In this document: positions 14,277 to 21,946 of the stretch, in pieces | Layout of the letters: each line of letters opens with the position of its first letter | How positions within the stretch are numbered: the stretch's first letter is position 1 | Origin: Pedobacter sp. UBA5917 | GTDB taxonomy: Bacteria; Bacteroidota; Bacteroidia; Sphingobacteriales; Sphingobacteriaceae | Length of the DNA: 29,545 bases | NCBI RefSeq assembly: GCF_002432345.1 | Contig: NZ_DJDT01000077.1 | Location: 1-29,545, forward strand | Reading direction: 5' to 3' | Position numbers and translations under genes: made by a program | The notes under the pieces: model-generated | Database searches by the model: none | Told to the model about the DNA's origin: nothing | Seen by the model: the letters and a program-made list of their open reading frames with translations, nothing else

Positions 14277-15158
14277 TTACCCCAGCGCCATATGGTAAAT
14301 CTTTTTATTATAATCAGGGTTTGCACCTGGTTGCGAAGCCACAAATGCACCAACTTTGCAGGCATTATCCAAAGTGGTTTCCATTGGGTAGCCTTGCAGG
14401 TAACAGGCAATAAATGTGGCTAAAAAGGCATCACCTGCACCAACCGTATCGGCAACCTGCACTTTATAGCCCGAATTTTTAAACAACTTTCCGTCTTTTA
14501 AAACGCAGGCGCCCTTATCGCCGAGTGTTAGGCAGATCATTTCGATATTGAACTGCTTTGAAAGTTGTTTCAAAAGCTGTTCATCAGTATTTCCGGTTAA
14601 GCCGAACGATTCTTTTACCCAAACAATTTCGTCCTCATTTATTTTCAGGATGTCGGCTTTTTTCAAAAGCTCGCCAATTAATTCTTTTTCATAAAAAGGA
14701 GCACGGAGGTTAATGTCGAATATTTTGGTTTTTGCGTGGTCTAAAAGCTCGAGGATTGTTTTTTTAGATTTTTCTTCCCTGCAGGTTAAGCTGCAATAAA
14801 CCAAAGCATCAGCCTGTTTTAAGGCTTCAATATTTTCATCTGTAATTTTAATGTCGTCCCATGCTACCGGCTGTTTAATGGTGTAGGTGGCCTGATGGTT
14901 TTCATCGAGCTGTACCACAACTGTACTGGTGGGCAATTCGGCACTTACCTGGATCAGATCTGTTGAAAAATGATTGCCAGCCAAAAAGTTCAGTAATTCT
15001 TTACCGTTTTCGTCATCACCAACGGCGCTGATAAAACTGCTTTCTATACTCTGTTTGTGTAAATTAAGCGCAACGTTCATACTCGAACCGCCTGCTTTTT
15101 TCCCCTCCGGGAAAACATCCCAAAGTATTTCGCCAATTGTAATTACCTTATTCTGCAT
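14277..15158 (-). CDS. PfkB-family sugar kinase (fructokinase-like)
   Basis: 293 residues from the ATG at 15158 (MQNKVITIGEILWDVFPEG); an upstream in-frame ATG at 15188 would add ten non-conserved residues. PfkB signatures are clear: IGEILWD at the N-terminus, AGGSSMNVALNLHK (substrate lid and GG motif), INEDE near residue 185, and the C-terminal DTVGAGDAF with catalytic base Asp-243 and the anion hole. The order and the GEILWDVFP start fit fructokinases that phosphorylate fructose to fructose-6-phosphate with ATP. The assignment to fructose rather than another sugar rests on resemblance. The gene stands alone, divergent from the DUF4440 gene, with 94 bp between the starts. Confidence 0.85.
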   Translation of the reverse strand: MQNKVITIGEILWDVFPEGKKAGGSSMNVALNLHKQSIESSFISAVGDDENGKELLNFLAGNHFSTDLIQVSAELPTSTVVVQLDENHQATYTIKQPVAWDDIKITDENIEALKQADALVYCSLTCREEKSKKTILELLDHAKTKIFDINLRAPFYEKELIGELLKKADILKINEDEIVWVKESFGLTGNTDEQLLKQLSKQFNIEMICLTLGDKGACVLKDGKLFKNSGYKVQVADTVGAGDAFLATFIACYLQGYPMETTLDNACKVGAFVASQPGANPDYNKKIYHMALG

Positions 15159-15252
15159 GGTAGATTGATAAAAACTGTAAATAACCAATTTTTAGCGATG
15201 GAACAAAATATTTTGTTTCATATCTTTAATTTTTACCAAAATTGTATTCATC

Positions 15253-15678
15253 ATGAAAAAAATACTCTTTATTGCGCTATTTTTTATTTCTTTTAGCACT
15301 TATGCCCAAAATGCTAAAGATAAACAGGCCATCCTCAACCTGCTCGAAAAACAGCGTAGCGATTGGAACAAAGGTGATGTTGAGGCTTATATGCAGGGCT
15401 ACGAAAAGTCAGATAGTTTACTTTTCGTGGGTAAAAGTGGTCCAACCTATGGCTGGCAAAAAACTTTGGACAACTACAAACGCGGTTATCCGGATAAATC
15501 TGCCATGGGCTTTTTAGTATTTGGAATAAAAAAGGTCGAATTTTTGAAACCTGATCTGGCTTTTGTACTGGGTAGCTGGAACGTAAAACGCGAAAAAGAT
15601 GAACTAAAAGGATACTTTACACTTTTGATCAAAAAAATAAAAGGCGAGTGGAAGGTGATTGTTGATCATAGCAGTTAA
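15253..15678 (+). CDS. Secreted DUF4440/SnoaL-like protein
   Basis: 141 residues. The signal peptide MKKILFIALFFISFSTYAQ is probably cut at TYA-Q. The mature part is one NTF2-like (SnoaL/DUF4440) cone fold: helix AILNLLEKQRSDWNKGDVEAY, the typical YxxSD pair (YEKSDSLLFVG), a G-x-x-x-x-G-W region, and beta strands VEFLKPDLAFVLGSW and GYFTLLIKKIKGEWKVIVDHSS. Members bind small molecules or act as simple isomerase-like enzymes; no catalytic diad can be assigned. It is monocistronic, with a weak -7-like TATCTTTA at 15221-15228. Confidence 0.85.
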   Translation: MKKILFIALFFISFSTYAQNAKDKQAILNLLEKQRSDWNKGDVEAYMQGYEKSDSLLFVGKSGPTYGWQKTLDNYKRGYPDKSAMGFLVFGIKKVEFLKPDLAFVLGSWNVKREKDELKGYFTLLIKKIKGEWKVIVDHSS

Positions 15679-15732
15679 GGATGGATGATGTGGGATGGAA
15701 AATGGATGAGGGAGGTAAAGTTCTTCCTATGC

Positions 15733-15922
15733 CGTCATTTCGAGCGGTGTGCAACGCAGTCGAGAATCACGGAGTGCTCAGCGAAGCTAAATCTAACTTG
15801 AGATAGATCTCTCTTGCAGATCGTCACCCTGAACTTGTTTCAGGGTCTTTCATGCAAGGTAGATCTCTCCGCTCCACTACCGATGAAGGATCGGTACAGG
15901 TCGCGTTCCGGTCGAGATGACG
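15733..15922. repeat. Compound nested palindromic element, about 190 bp
   Basis: This fills most of the gap 15679-15968 between convergent genes. The outer arms CGTCATTTCGA (15733-15743) and TCGAGATGACG (15912-15922) pair at 10 of 11 positions. In the centre, ACCCTGAA (15826-15833) and TTCAGGGT (15839-15846) form an exact 8-bp stem with a 5-nt loop. AGATCTCTC words flank the centre on both sides. The outer arms resemble the CATTTCGA/TCGAAATG palindrome inside the 364-bp repeats, suggesting one family of non-autonomous elements. Confidence 0.75.
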
Positions 15923-15968
15923 CCGTTTTTTTAAATGAGGTTTGCCAAAAGTAAGGGCGATGATTTAT

Positions 15969-16583
15969 TTACTCACCCAACTTAAAATCCTTATAATAAT
16001 AATCTTTATCTGCATCGGTTAGTTCGCGGATTACCCTGCATGGATTTCCTGCAGCAAAAACATTATCCGGAATATCCCTCGTAACCACACTGCCCGATCC
16101 GATAACCACGTTTGATCCGATTTTTACACCTGGATTAACCACCACATTACCGCCTATCCATACACTGTTTCCAATGGTAATCTCCTGTGCCCATTCGTAC
16201 TCCTGATCGCGCAAATGTGCATGAATTGGGTGCCCTGCTGTGTAAATGGCTACATTTGGTGCAATAAAAACATTGTTGCCAATGCTCACTTTGGCACAAT
16301 CTAAAATAACAAGGTTAAAGTTTGCATAAAAATTATCACCGATTTCGATGTTGTAGCCATAATCGCATCTAAAAGGTGGTTCTACATAAAACATCTTTTC
16401 TGTTTTTCCGAACAATCTTTTCAGTAATTCCTTGCGCTGTTTAATAAATTTTGGAGCCAGGTTATTAAATTCAAATACAATTTCGCGGGCTTTCAATCTT
16501 TCTTTTGCCAGTTCTGCATCACCCGCCTGATAAGCTTTGCCTGCCAGCATTTTTTGTTTTTCGGTTAAAACTATTTCTTCCAT
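15969..16583 (-). CDS. Maltose/galactoside O-acetyltransferase-like hexapeptide protein
   Basis: 204 residues. The N-terminal Maa-type helical cap (KQKMLAGKAYQAGDAELAKER) is followed by a left-handed beta-helix of hexapeptide repeats (IEIGDNF, VSIGNNVFIAPN, ITIGNSVWIGGN, VKIGSNVVIGSGSVV) and the closing AAGNPCRVIREL. The catalytic His of the LacA/Maa family is His-118 in YTAGHPIH. It transfers acetyl from acetyl-CoA to a sugar hydroxyl; family length (about 185-205) fits. It follows the unknown gene 16620-17213 by 36 bp on the same strand, so the two may be co-transcribed. The acceptor sugar is not predictable. Confidence 0.92.
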   Translation of the reverse strand: MEEIVLTEKQKMLAGKAYQAGDAELAKERLKAREIVFEFNNLAPKFIKQRKELLKRLFGKTEKMFYVEPPFRCDYGYNIEIGDNFYANFNLVILDCAKVSIGNNVFIAPNVAIYTAGHPIHAHLRDQEYEWAQEITIGNSVWIGGNVVVNPGVKIGSNVVIGSGSVVTRDIPDNVFAAGNPCRVIRELTDADKDYYYKDFKLGE

Positions 16584-16619
16584 CGGTTTTTTATATAGGT
16601 ATTTTATCTGTAGGTTATA

Positions 16620-17213
16620 TTATGGGAATGAAAAATCGATTTTTTTACCATTCCAATCAAACACTTCAATGTTGGTGATGCTTGGATCATTCATTCCTAT
16701 CAGCGAAGTCCTGATTTCAGTTAAAGAATTTGCTTCAAACTCCGAAACTACCAGTCCGTTTAAGCATTCGAACTCGCAGGTGTAACGCTTTTCGCGTACT
16801 TTCCGCTCCCGGTTTATTTCTTCATTCTCTGCAACCAATTTCTGGTGCATATTTTCCACTACCGTAATATCCCCATAAAGCACAGCTGTATTGCGTTTTA
16901 AAATGGATGCAATTTCTTTAAGATATTGATCATTGATGCTATCGCTTAAATCTTCGGTCGAATGATAGTTCCTGATTATTGGATTATCCGGTTCAATTGT
17001 TTCGATGTGATAACCATTAACGGTAACCCAAAATGGACTGCCTGGTGCAAATTCGAACCAGATGTCGATTTTGCTGTGGGTATTACTGCTTTCGTAATGA
17101 TATTCGTAGGCGAGCTGCTTTTCAGAAAAATCGGTAAATCCATACTCTTTTAAAAAAGAAAAAGTATCATCGATCTGTTTACGGATGGATTGAAAGAAAT
17201 CTAATTCGGCCAT
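16620..17213 (-). CDS. Protein of unknown function
   Basis: 197 residues, no signal peptide or membrane segment. I do not recognise the family. The N-terminal half (MAELDFFQSIRKQIDDTFSF, then FTDFSEKQLAYEYHYES and SKIDIWFEFAPGSPFWVTVN) alternates helix and strand and is rich in aromatics. A helical, charged hinge follows (ENEEINRERKVREKR). A short C-terminal beta-alpha-beta part runs from residue 145 (YTCEFECLNGLVVSEFEANS ending IEVFDWNGKKIDFSFP). The shape loosely recalls cytosolic immunity or SUKH-like proteins, but no toxin gene is nearby. A terminator lies immediately upstream, so it must have its own promoter in or near 17214-17277. Confidence 0.7.
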   Translation of the reverse strand: MAELDFFQSIRKQIDDTFSFLKEYGFTDFSEKQLAYEYHYESSNTHSKIDIWFEFAPGSPFWVTVNGYHIETIEPDNPIIRNYHSTEDLSDSINDQYLKEIASILKRNTAVLYGDITVVENMHQKLVAENEEINRERKVREKRYTCEFECLNGLVVSEFEANSLTEIRTSLIGMNDPSITNIEVFDWNGKKIDFSFP

Positions 17214-17227
17214 TCCTGTTTAAAATA

Positions 17228-17262
17228 AAAAACGGGACTTCAATATTGAGCGCCCCGTTTTT
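17228..17262 (-). terminator. Rho-independent terminator closing the cupin/DUF3050 cluster
   Basis: AAAAACGGG (17228-17236) and CCCGTTTTT (17254-17262) form a 9-bp stem around a 17-nt loop containing CAATATTG. On the minus strand the stem is followed by a T-rich tract. It is 15 bp beyond the stop codon of the gene ending at 17278. Confidence 0.85.
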
Positions 17263-17277
17263 GTTTTATATTTTTTG

Positions 17278-18156
17278 TTATGGTCTGCCTTTGGCTAAAG
17301 CCCTTTCAGCAATTTTAACTGCTTTTTTCTCTCTCCAGTTGGCATATTTTTCTTTGAAAGTCATTTTTATCAAACTATCAATTGCGCCATGGGTAAACAA
17401 GCTCCAAACACTGGCCACTTTACGTGTGATTGATTGATCCCATGCCCTTAAGCTTAAAGAGAACGAACCATCAACATATTTCATCCAGTGCCACATACCG
17501 GTTGGCATAAATAAGGTATCGCCATGTTCTAAGAAAATTTCGTAACCCTCTACACCTTTCAATGCAGGGAATTTTTCGAAATCGGGATTGTCTACCTTAT
17601 AATCTTCTAATGCATAAGTGGCATTTGGCAAACAGTATAATCTGTCTTTCCATTTATAATCGAATAAGATGATGTGTTTTCTCCCGCCAAAATGGGTGTG
17701 GAAAATATGTGGTAAATCAATATCGTAGTGCAAAAAGGTTACCGAGTTAGAACCGCCGAAAAACATAGCAGGCATACTTTCGATAAAACCGCCCATTAAA
17801 TCTTTAGGGATTTTGATATCGTTGATCAGGCTTGGCACTTTTTTAAACAGGTTGAAGAAGAAAATCCTCAATTCTGTTGGCTCACGTTTGATCAGATCAA
17901 GATAATCGCCAAATTTCATATGGGCAGCAGCGGCATTGATCGGTTTTGACGGGTCTGCTTTCGAGTTATCGTAAAGTGGAACTTCAAGCTCACCACCAAT
18001 TTCTTTTAAATATTCGGTCGTCCATTTTTCTCTTGCAGGCCAGTCTTTGGTAAGGCCCCTGATTACCAACGGACGTTTAGTTTTCAGATAATTTTTCTTA
18101 AAATCTTCGGGAGTGATATTCTCGACAATATCAACAGGCTTTAAAATGAAACTCAT
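17278..18156 (-). CDS. Cupin-like/JmjC-type putative Fe(II) oxygenase (paralogue 1)
   Basis: 292 residues from the ATG at 18156 (MSFILKPVDIVENI), chosen because it aligns without gaps to the start of the paralogue at 19157-20038; an upstream ATG at 18189 adds 11 unrelated residues. It is a cupin_8/JmjC fold protein. The putative iron ligands are His-143 and Asp-145 (TFLHYDIDLPH) and His-223 (PTGMWHWMKY); the basic residues at GGRKH (159-160) may hold 2-oxoglutarate. The N-terminal RPLVIRGLTKDWPA motif is typical of FIH-like proteins. Relatives hydroxylate proteins, peptides or small molecules. It is the last gene of the cluster, 126 bp after DUF3050, with a CRP/FNR-like box in the gap. Confidence 0.87.
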   Translation of the reverse strand: MSFILKPVDIVENITPEDFKKNYLKTKRPLVIRGLTKDWPAREKWTTEYLKEIGGELEVPLYDNSKADPSKPINAAAAHMKFGDYLDLIKREPTELRIFFFNLFKKVPSLINDIKIPKDLMGGFIESMPAMFFGGSNSVTFLHYDIDLPHIFHTHFGGRKHIILFDYKWKDRLYCLPNATYALEDYKVDNPDFEKFPALKGVEGYEIFLEHGDTLFMPTGMWHWMKYVDGSFSLSLRAWDQSITRKVASVWSLFTHGAIDSLIKMTFKEKYANWREKKAVKIAERALAKGRP

Positions 18157-18231
18157 GCGCTTAAATCGGTTATTTGTGCCGAACAACAAATGTGTAAATT
18201 TTATTTTACAAAATTGAAGTTAACAGGTAAA

Positions 18232-18247
18232 TGTGACTAAAATCACG
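18232..18247. promoter_or_regulatory. CRP/FNR-type palindrome
   Basis: TGTGA-CTAAAA-TCACG matches the CRP-family half-site pattern TGTGA-N6-TCACA at all but the last base. It lies 76 bp upstream of the start codon of the 17278-18156 gene, in the gap after DUF3050. A Crp/Fnr-family regulator is a plausible binder. Confidence 0.5.
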
Positions 18248-18282
18248 TAATCTAAATTAGCAAATACTTAACAATTTAATAA

Positions 18283-19068
18283 TTACGCCTCAACTTTATT
18301 TTTAACAATTTCGGCATAAGCGGCATCCCAAAGGTCGATACGCTTTTGTAAAGCCTGCTTTGTGGTTTCTTCTGCTTCTGTCCAAAATGCTGTTTCCTTT
18401 TCGCAGAGCTTCTCCGTCATCGAGAGGGCCAAATGGCTATGGTGATCGCCATCCACTTCGATATGGCGCTCGAGGTAATATTTAAAAATCGATACTTTAT
18501 CGGCCTGTGTACTGTTCAGGTCGTTTACCATGCTGTAAAACATGTTCGGGATCAGATCCTCACGGCCAAAAGTAAAACTGGCAGCCTGTAAGTGTGTTTT
18601 TCCACTATTAATGGTGTCGAAAGTTGCATTTACAAAATCTTTTGCAGCAGCAGGTACATCAGCAATTTCAAAAGCTTCGTTAAAACTTTTGCCATTTTTT
18701 AAAGCATTTAAAAAATCATTGATGGGTTTGGTATTTGCCCCACACTGATCCATAGCATCTAAATACAGTTCGAAATGGCTTTTAATAGCGCCTTCTGCGT
18801 CTACATCCGATTCTTCACCTGCTACAATTTCGTTAATCAATTGCCTTGTAACCGGATCGCCAACAGGGAACCAGGGCAAACTGGTGCAGGTAAGGTTAAT
18901 CTGTAAGGCTTTAAGGAGCGACATAAAATCCCATACGGCAAAAATATGGTGCTCCATAAAAACACGGAGGTCTTCCAGTTCGCTGATCGCCGAATAAACT
19001 TTATGGTTAATGATCTGCTGCTTAAGCGGGGTAATGCTTTCTTGGATTTTTATAATGTTGGGATGCAT
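18283..19068 (-). CDS. DUF3050 protein, heme-oxygenase-like fold
   Basis: 261 residues, all-alpha, soluble. It matches the DUF3050 pattern: EDLRVFMEHHIFAVWDFMSL near residues 32-51, SLPWFPVGDPVTRQLINEI at 63-81, a second helix with EGAIKSHFELYLDAM (92-106), FGREDLIPNMF (167-177) and YYLERHIEVDGDHHSHLAL (198-214). Clustered acidic and His residues (Glu-39/His-40/His-41, Glu-93, His-98, Glu-170, His-202, Asp-206, His-209/210) are placed like the metal ligands of heme-oxygenase-like diiron oxidases (HDO). That suggests O2 activation, though DUF3050 itself is, to my knowledge, uncharacterised. It lies between two cupin-like oxygenase paralogues on the same strand, 88 bp after the first. Confidence 0.85.
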   Translation of the reverse strand: MHPNIIKIQESITPLKQQIINHKVYSAISELEDLRVFMEHHIFAVWDFMSLLKALQINLTCTSLPWFPVGDPVTRQLINEIVAGEESDVDAEGAIKSHFELYLDAMDQCGANTKPINDFLNALKNGKSFNEAFEIADVPAAAKDFVNATFDTINSGKTHLQAASFTFGREDLIPNMFYSMVNDLNSTQADKVSIFKYYLERHIEVDGDHHSHLALSMTEKLCEKETAFWTEAEETTKQALQKRIDLWDAAYAEIVKNKVEA

Positions 19069-19076
19069 ATTTTATT

Positions 19077-19155
19077 ATTGAATGATTGAGTTTTGAATGA
19101 GTGAAGGTATTAAGAGGTTTATTCTCTCATTACATCATTCAATAATTCAATCATT
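19077..19155. repeat. Inverted low-complexity repeat locus D
   Basis: It fills the gap between the 19157-20038 gene and DUF3050. The left half (19077-19106) has ATTGAATGATTGAG and TTTTGAATGAGTGAAG; the right half (19124-19155) has CTCATTACATCATTC and AATAATTCAATCATT, its imperfect complement (AATGATTGA and TTGAATGA blocks pair). It is the same heptamer family as loci A and E. It may shape the messenger between the two cistrons. Confidence 0.7.
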
Positions 19156-19156
19156 A

Positions 19157-20038
19157 TTATCTTGGTAAATTTTTTTCTAACGCTTTACTTGCCCTTTTAA
19201 TGGCGAGCTCCTCTTTCCAGTGCATATAGCGCTCGCGGTAGTTTGCTTTCATAAAGTCGTCAAATTTACGCTGTAAAGTTAAGTTATACAAGCTTTTTGC
19301 TTTTACGGCCCAGCTTTTGTCCCATGCACGTAAACTGATGGAGAAAGATCCGTCGAGGTATTTCATCCAGTGCCAGTATCCGGTAGGCATAAATAAGGTA
19401 TCGCCATGCTCCAAAAATGCTTCTACTCCCTGAACGCCTTTTAGCGCCGGGAATTTATCAAAATCTGGGTTTTCCACATCATAATCTTCCAATGCATAAG
19501 TAGCGTAGGGAATCTGGTATAAACGTTCTTTCCATTTATAATCAAAAAGGATTACGTGTTTGCGACCGTTAAAGTGTGTGTGGAAAATGTGTGCAAGATC
19601 AATATCGTAATGTAAAAAGGTTACCGAGCCCTTTCCGCCAAAAAACATATTGGGATAACTGTCTAAAAAGCCACCCATTAAATCTTTAGGGGCGATGTAA
19701 TCTTCCAGTAATTTCGGTGCAAATTTTATCGGATCGAATAAAAAAATACGCAGATCCGTTGGAGTTTCCTTAATCAGATCTATATAATCGCCAAATTTCA
19801 TTTCGGCAGCAGATGCATTTATCGGTTTGGATGGATCGGCTTTCGAACTGTCGTAAAGGGGAACAGTTTTATCACCAACAACATCCTTCATATATTCCAT
19901 TGTCCACTTTTGGTAAGCCGGCCACTTCCTGGCCATATTTTTTATTACCAGAGGTTTACGTGGTTTAAGGTAGTTCAGCTCGAAATCTGATTTAGATATG
20001 TCTTCAACTACATCTATCGGAGATAAATTGAATTTCAT
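19157..20038 (-). CDS. Cupin-like/JmjC-type putative Fe(II) oxygenase (paralogue 2)
   Basis: 293 residues, starting MKFNLSPIDVVEDISKSDFE. It aligns without gaps to the 17278-18156 product over about 240 residues and keeps the same ligand set at identical positions: His-143, Asp-145 and His-223, with the basic pair at 159-160. Other shared blocks are LYDxSKADPSKPINA, MKFGDY, PKDLMGGF and ALEDY. The C-terminal 50 residues are more divergent and helical, a possible dimerisation or partner-specific region. It is the first gene of the cluster, with an exact -7 element just upstream. Substrate is unknown; both cupins may act on related sites of one product or on two products. Confidence 0.88.
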   Translation of the reverse strand: MKFNLSPIDVVEDISKSDFELNYLKPRKPLVIKNMARKWPAYQKWTMEYMKDVVGDKTVPLYDSSKADPSKPINASAAEMKFGDYIDLIKETPTDLRIFLFDPIKFAPKLLEDYIAPKDLMGGFLDSYPNMFFGGKGSVTFLHYDIDLAHIFHTHFNGRKHVILFDYKWKERLYQIPYATYALEDYDVENPDFDKFPALKGVQGVEAFLEHGDTLFMPTGYWHWMKYLDGSFSISLRAWDKSWAVKAKSLYNLTLQRKFDDFMKANYRERYMHWKEELAIKRASKALEKNLPR

Positions 20039-20059
20039 GTTAAATAACTATTAATGAAG

Positions 20060-20067
20060 CAAAATTA
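20060..20067 (-). promoter_or_regulatory. -7 promoter element of the cupin/DUF3050 cluster
   Basis: On the minus strand this reads TAATTTTG, an exact TAnnTTTG match followed by GC, 21 bp before the ATG at 20038. No strict -33 TTG is seen at the usual spacing. Confidence 0.5.
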
Positions 20068-20224
20068 AATAGTTAAAAAGCAGGAAGTATCAGAAATGGG
20101 AAAACTTGAAAAAAAACTGACAATTCATCAAAAAAAGTCAGATGGTATGATGGTTTGTTATTGAAAAATGCTCGCTCTCCAGCTATTTATAAGAAAATGC
20201 TGGTGCCGGGTTATTCAAAAAACA

Positions 20225-20255
20225 AAAACGTTCCGGCAGATTGCCAGAACGTTTT
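20225..20255 (-). terminator. Rho-independent terminator after the fasciclin gene
   Basis: AAAACGTTC-C-GGC (20225-20237) pairs with GCC-A-GAACGTTTT (20243-20255) with one mismatch and a 5-nt loop. On the minus strand it is followed by a T-rich run. It begins 27 bp after the fasciclin stop. Confidence 0.85.
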
Positions 20256-20282
20256 AAGTTAATGATAAGGATATCTAAAATA

Positions 20283-20834
20283 TTATTTAGGCATTAAAAC
20301 AGTATCAACCACGTGGATTACACCATTTTTTTGATAAACATCAGCAATAGTTACCGTGCTCATTCCACCTTTTTCATCTTTTAGAACCAATTTTTTACCT
20401 TCCATCCATGCCCAAAGTTTACCACCCTGTACGGTTGTTAATTCTGCTTTGCCACCACCAGCTTTAATCGCTTTTGCAATCGCTTTGCTATCCATTTTAC
20501 CGGCAACAACATGGTAGGTTAAAATTTTGGTAAGGGTTGCTTTGTTTTCTGGTTTAACCAGGTTATCAACAGTTCCTGCAGGAAGTTTGTCGAAAGCTGC
20601 ATTTGTTGGAGCGAAAACGGTGAATGGACCAGCGCTTTTTAAAGTTTCTACCAGGCCTGCTGCTTTTACTGCCGCAACAAGTGTGGTATGGTCTTTCGAG
20701 TTTACCGCATTATCAACAATATCTTTGGTTGGATACATGGCCGCGCCACCAACCATAGGATTTTTCTGAGCGTAAACTTGGGTTGTAAATGCCATTGTAA
20801 TTACGGCAAAAACTGATAGGATTAAATTTTTCAT
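20283..20834 (-). CDS. Secreted fasciclin (FAS1) domain protein
   Basis: 183 residues. The signal peptide MKNLILSVFAVITMAFTTQ continues to a likely cut after VYA-Q. One complete FAS1 domain (about 35-183) follows: H1 motif GPFTVFAPTNAAFDKL, the YH pair in LTYHVVAGKM, and H2 motif GVIHVVDTVLMP at the very end. Such single-FAS1 proteins act in surface adhesion or the extracellular matrix. It is monocistronic, bounded by its own terminator and a 318-bp upstream gap. A possible ECF-type promoter lies upstream (see findings). Confidence 0.93.
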   Translation of the reverse strand: MKNLILSVFAVITMAFTTQVYAQKNPMVGGAAMYPTKDIVDNAVNSKDHTTLVAAVKAAGLVETLKSAGPFTVFAPTNAAFDKLPAGTVDNLVKPENKATLTKILTYHVVAGKMDSKAIAKAIKAGGGKAELTTVQGGKLWAWMEGKKLVLKDEKGGMSTVTIADVYQKNGVIHVVDTVLMPK

Positions 20835-21152
20835 TATTTCTAATTTTTAAGTTTCTGTTATTTGATTCCATTTACGACGGCTTACAGATACTTGGTTTTT
20901 AGAAATGAAAATTATTATTTAAATAGCTGGTTATTAGTATTTTAATTTTTGTTTTTTTGTTTTGAAAAGGTGCTGTTGTGGTTCTTTGGGAAGAGCAGCC
21001 CCGCTTTTCGCTACTTTCGATGAAGAATCGAAACCGCTTCAATCGGGTTTATTTAACAAAGGTCTGTTCTTACCCTAACTCGCGATTTGACCGATCCATA
21101 GCGCTTTTGAAAATCGCTGGTAAACGCTTAACGCCAAGCGCAAAACGCCCAC
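20835..21152. other. Non-coding gap with two small hairpins
   Basis: Gap between the SDR stop and the fasciclin start. The fasciclin-proximal half is AT-rich and should hold that gene's promoter. The SDR-proximal half is GC-richer and contains TTTCGAT/ATCGAAA (21015-21021 and 21027-21033, loop 5) and GCGATTT/AAATCGC (21082-21088 and 21111-21117), then a short-period stretch of ACGC words near 21121-21151. I find no believable gene in it; the 62-codon open frame on the plus strand has no family resemblance. Confidence 0.6.
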
Positions 21153-21935
21153 CTAATTCACCTTAGCTGTGCGTATCTTTTTAGAGAAAAACTTAGGAAA
21201 AAAACGTTTCAATAATACACCTTTTGTTTCTTTCCCACCGATGTAAACTTCTTCTTTTTTATTGGTAATGGCCAGTACAATCTGTTTTGCACAATCGGCC
21301 GGACTCATCGCATTTTCATGTGCATCGCCCATCAGGTTCAGTGGTTGTCCATCAGCGGTGAGTGCGTTGTAGGTTACATTTGTTTTGATGAAACCAGGGC
21401 AGATAATCGTAATATCGATGTTTTGATCATAAACTTCTGAACGCAGCGAATCGAAATAACCATGCAAGGCATGTTTAGATGCGGCATAAGCAGAACGGAA
21501 TTTTGTGCCGAATTTGCCCACTAAACTGCTGATTACGGCAATCTGTCCGCCACCGCTGGCTATCATTAGTGGTAAAACTGCCTTGCTCAGTACAACTGTT
21601 CCCCAAAAATTGGTATCCATAATCTGTTGTTCTGTTTGCAGGTTGGTTTCGAGGGCTAAACTCCGTTGGCTCACGCCACCGCTATTAATCAATAAATCTA
21701 TTTTTCCAAAAATACGGATGGCATCGGTAGCTTTACTTTCCAAAGTTTCTGTTTCACTCAAATCAAATGGCAAAACATGTACATTGAACGAATTTTGGCA
21801 GTTTCCTTTTACGCGGAACAGTTCATCACGGTTTCTGCCCGAAATAATCAGTTTATTCCCTGCTTTAAAATATTCGTAAACCAAGGCCTCACCAATACCT
21901 GATGAAGCGCCTGTAATCCATACAATTTTTGACAT
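21153..21935 (-). CDS. Short-chain dehydrogenase/reductase
   Basis: 260 residues, classical SDR. The Rossmann motif is TGASSGIG (residues 8-15); the basic GRNRDE after strand 2 suggests NADP(H) preference. The usual NNAG reads NSGG, the catalytic Ser is in VISSLVG, and the active-site pair is YAASK. PGFIKTN is the cofactor-binding PG motif. It resembles the DHRS7B-like ketoreductases. The C-terminus ends in a basic tail (LLKRFFPKFFSKKIRTAKVN), which could associate with membrane. Substrate unknown. It follows hemW by 127 bp on the same strand, with repeat locus E in between. Confidence 0.9.
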   Translation of the reverse strand: MSKIVWITGASSGIGEALVYEYFKAGNKLIISGRNRDELFRVKGNCQNSFNVHVLPFDLSETETLESKATDAIRIFGKIDLLINSGGVSQRSLALETNLQTEQQIMDTNFWGTVVLSKAVLPLMIASGGGQIAVISSLVGKFGTKFRSAYAASKHALHGYFDSLRSEVYDQNIDITIICPGFIKTNVTYNALTADGQPLNLMGDAHENAMSPADCAKQIVLAITNKKEEVYIGGKETKGVLLKRFFPKFFSKKIRTAKVN

Positions 21936-21946
21936 ATATTTTTAAT

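Noticed and set aside
20978..21166. 62-codon open frame in the fasciclin/SDR gap
   Set aside because: No homology pattern and no start signal; the sequence is full of small palindromes.
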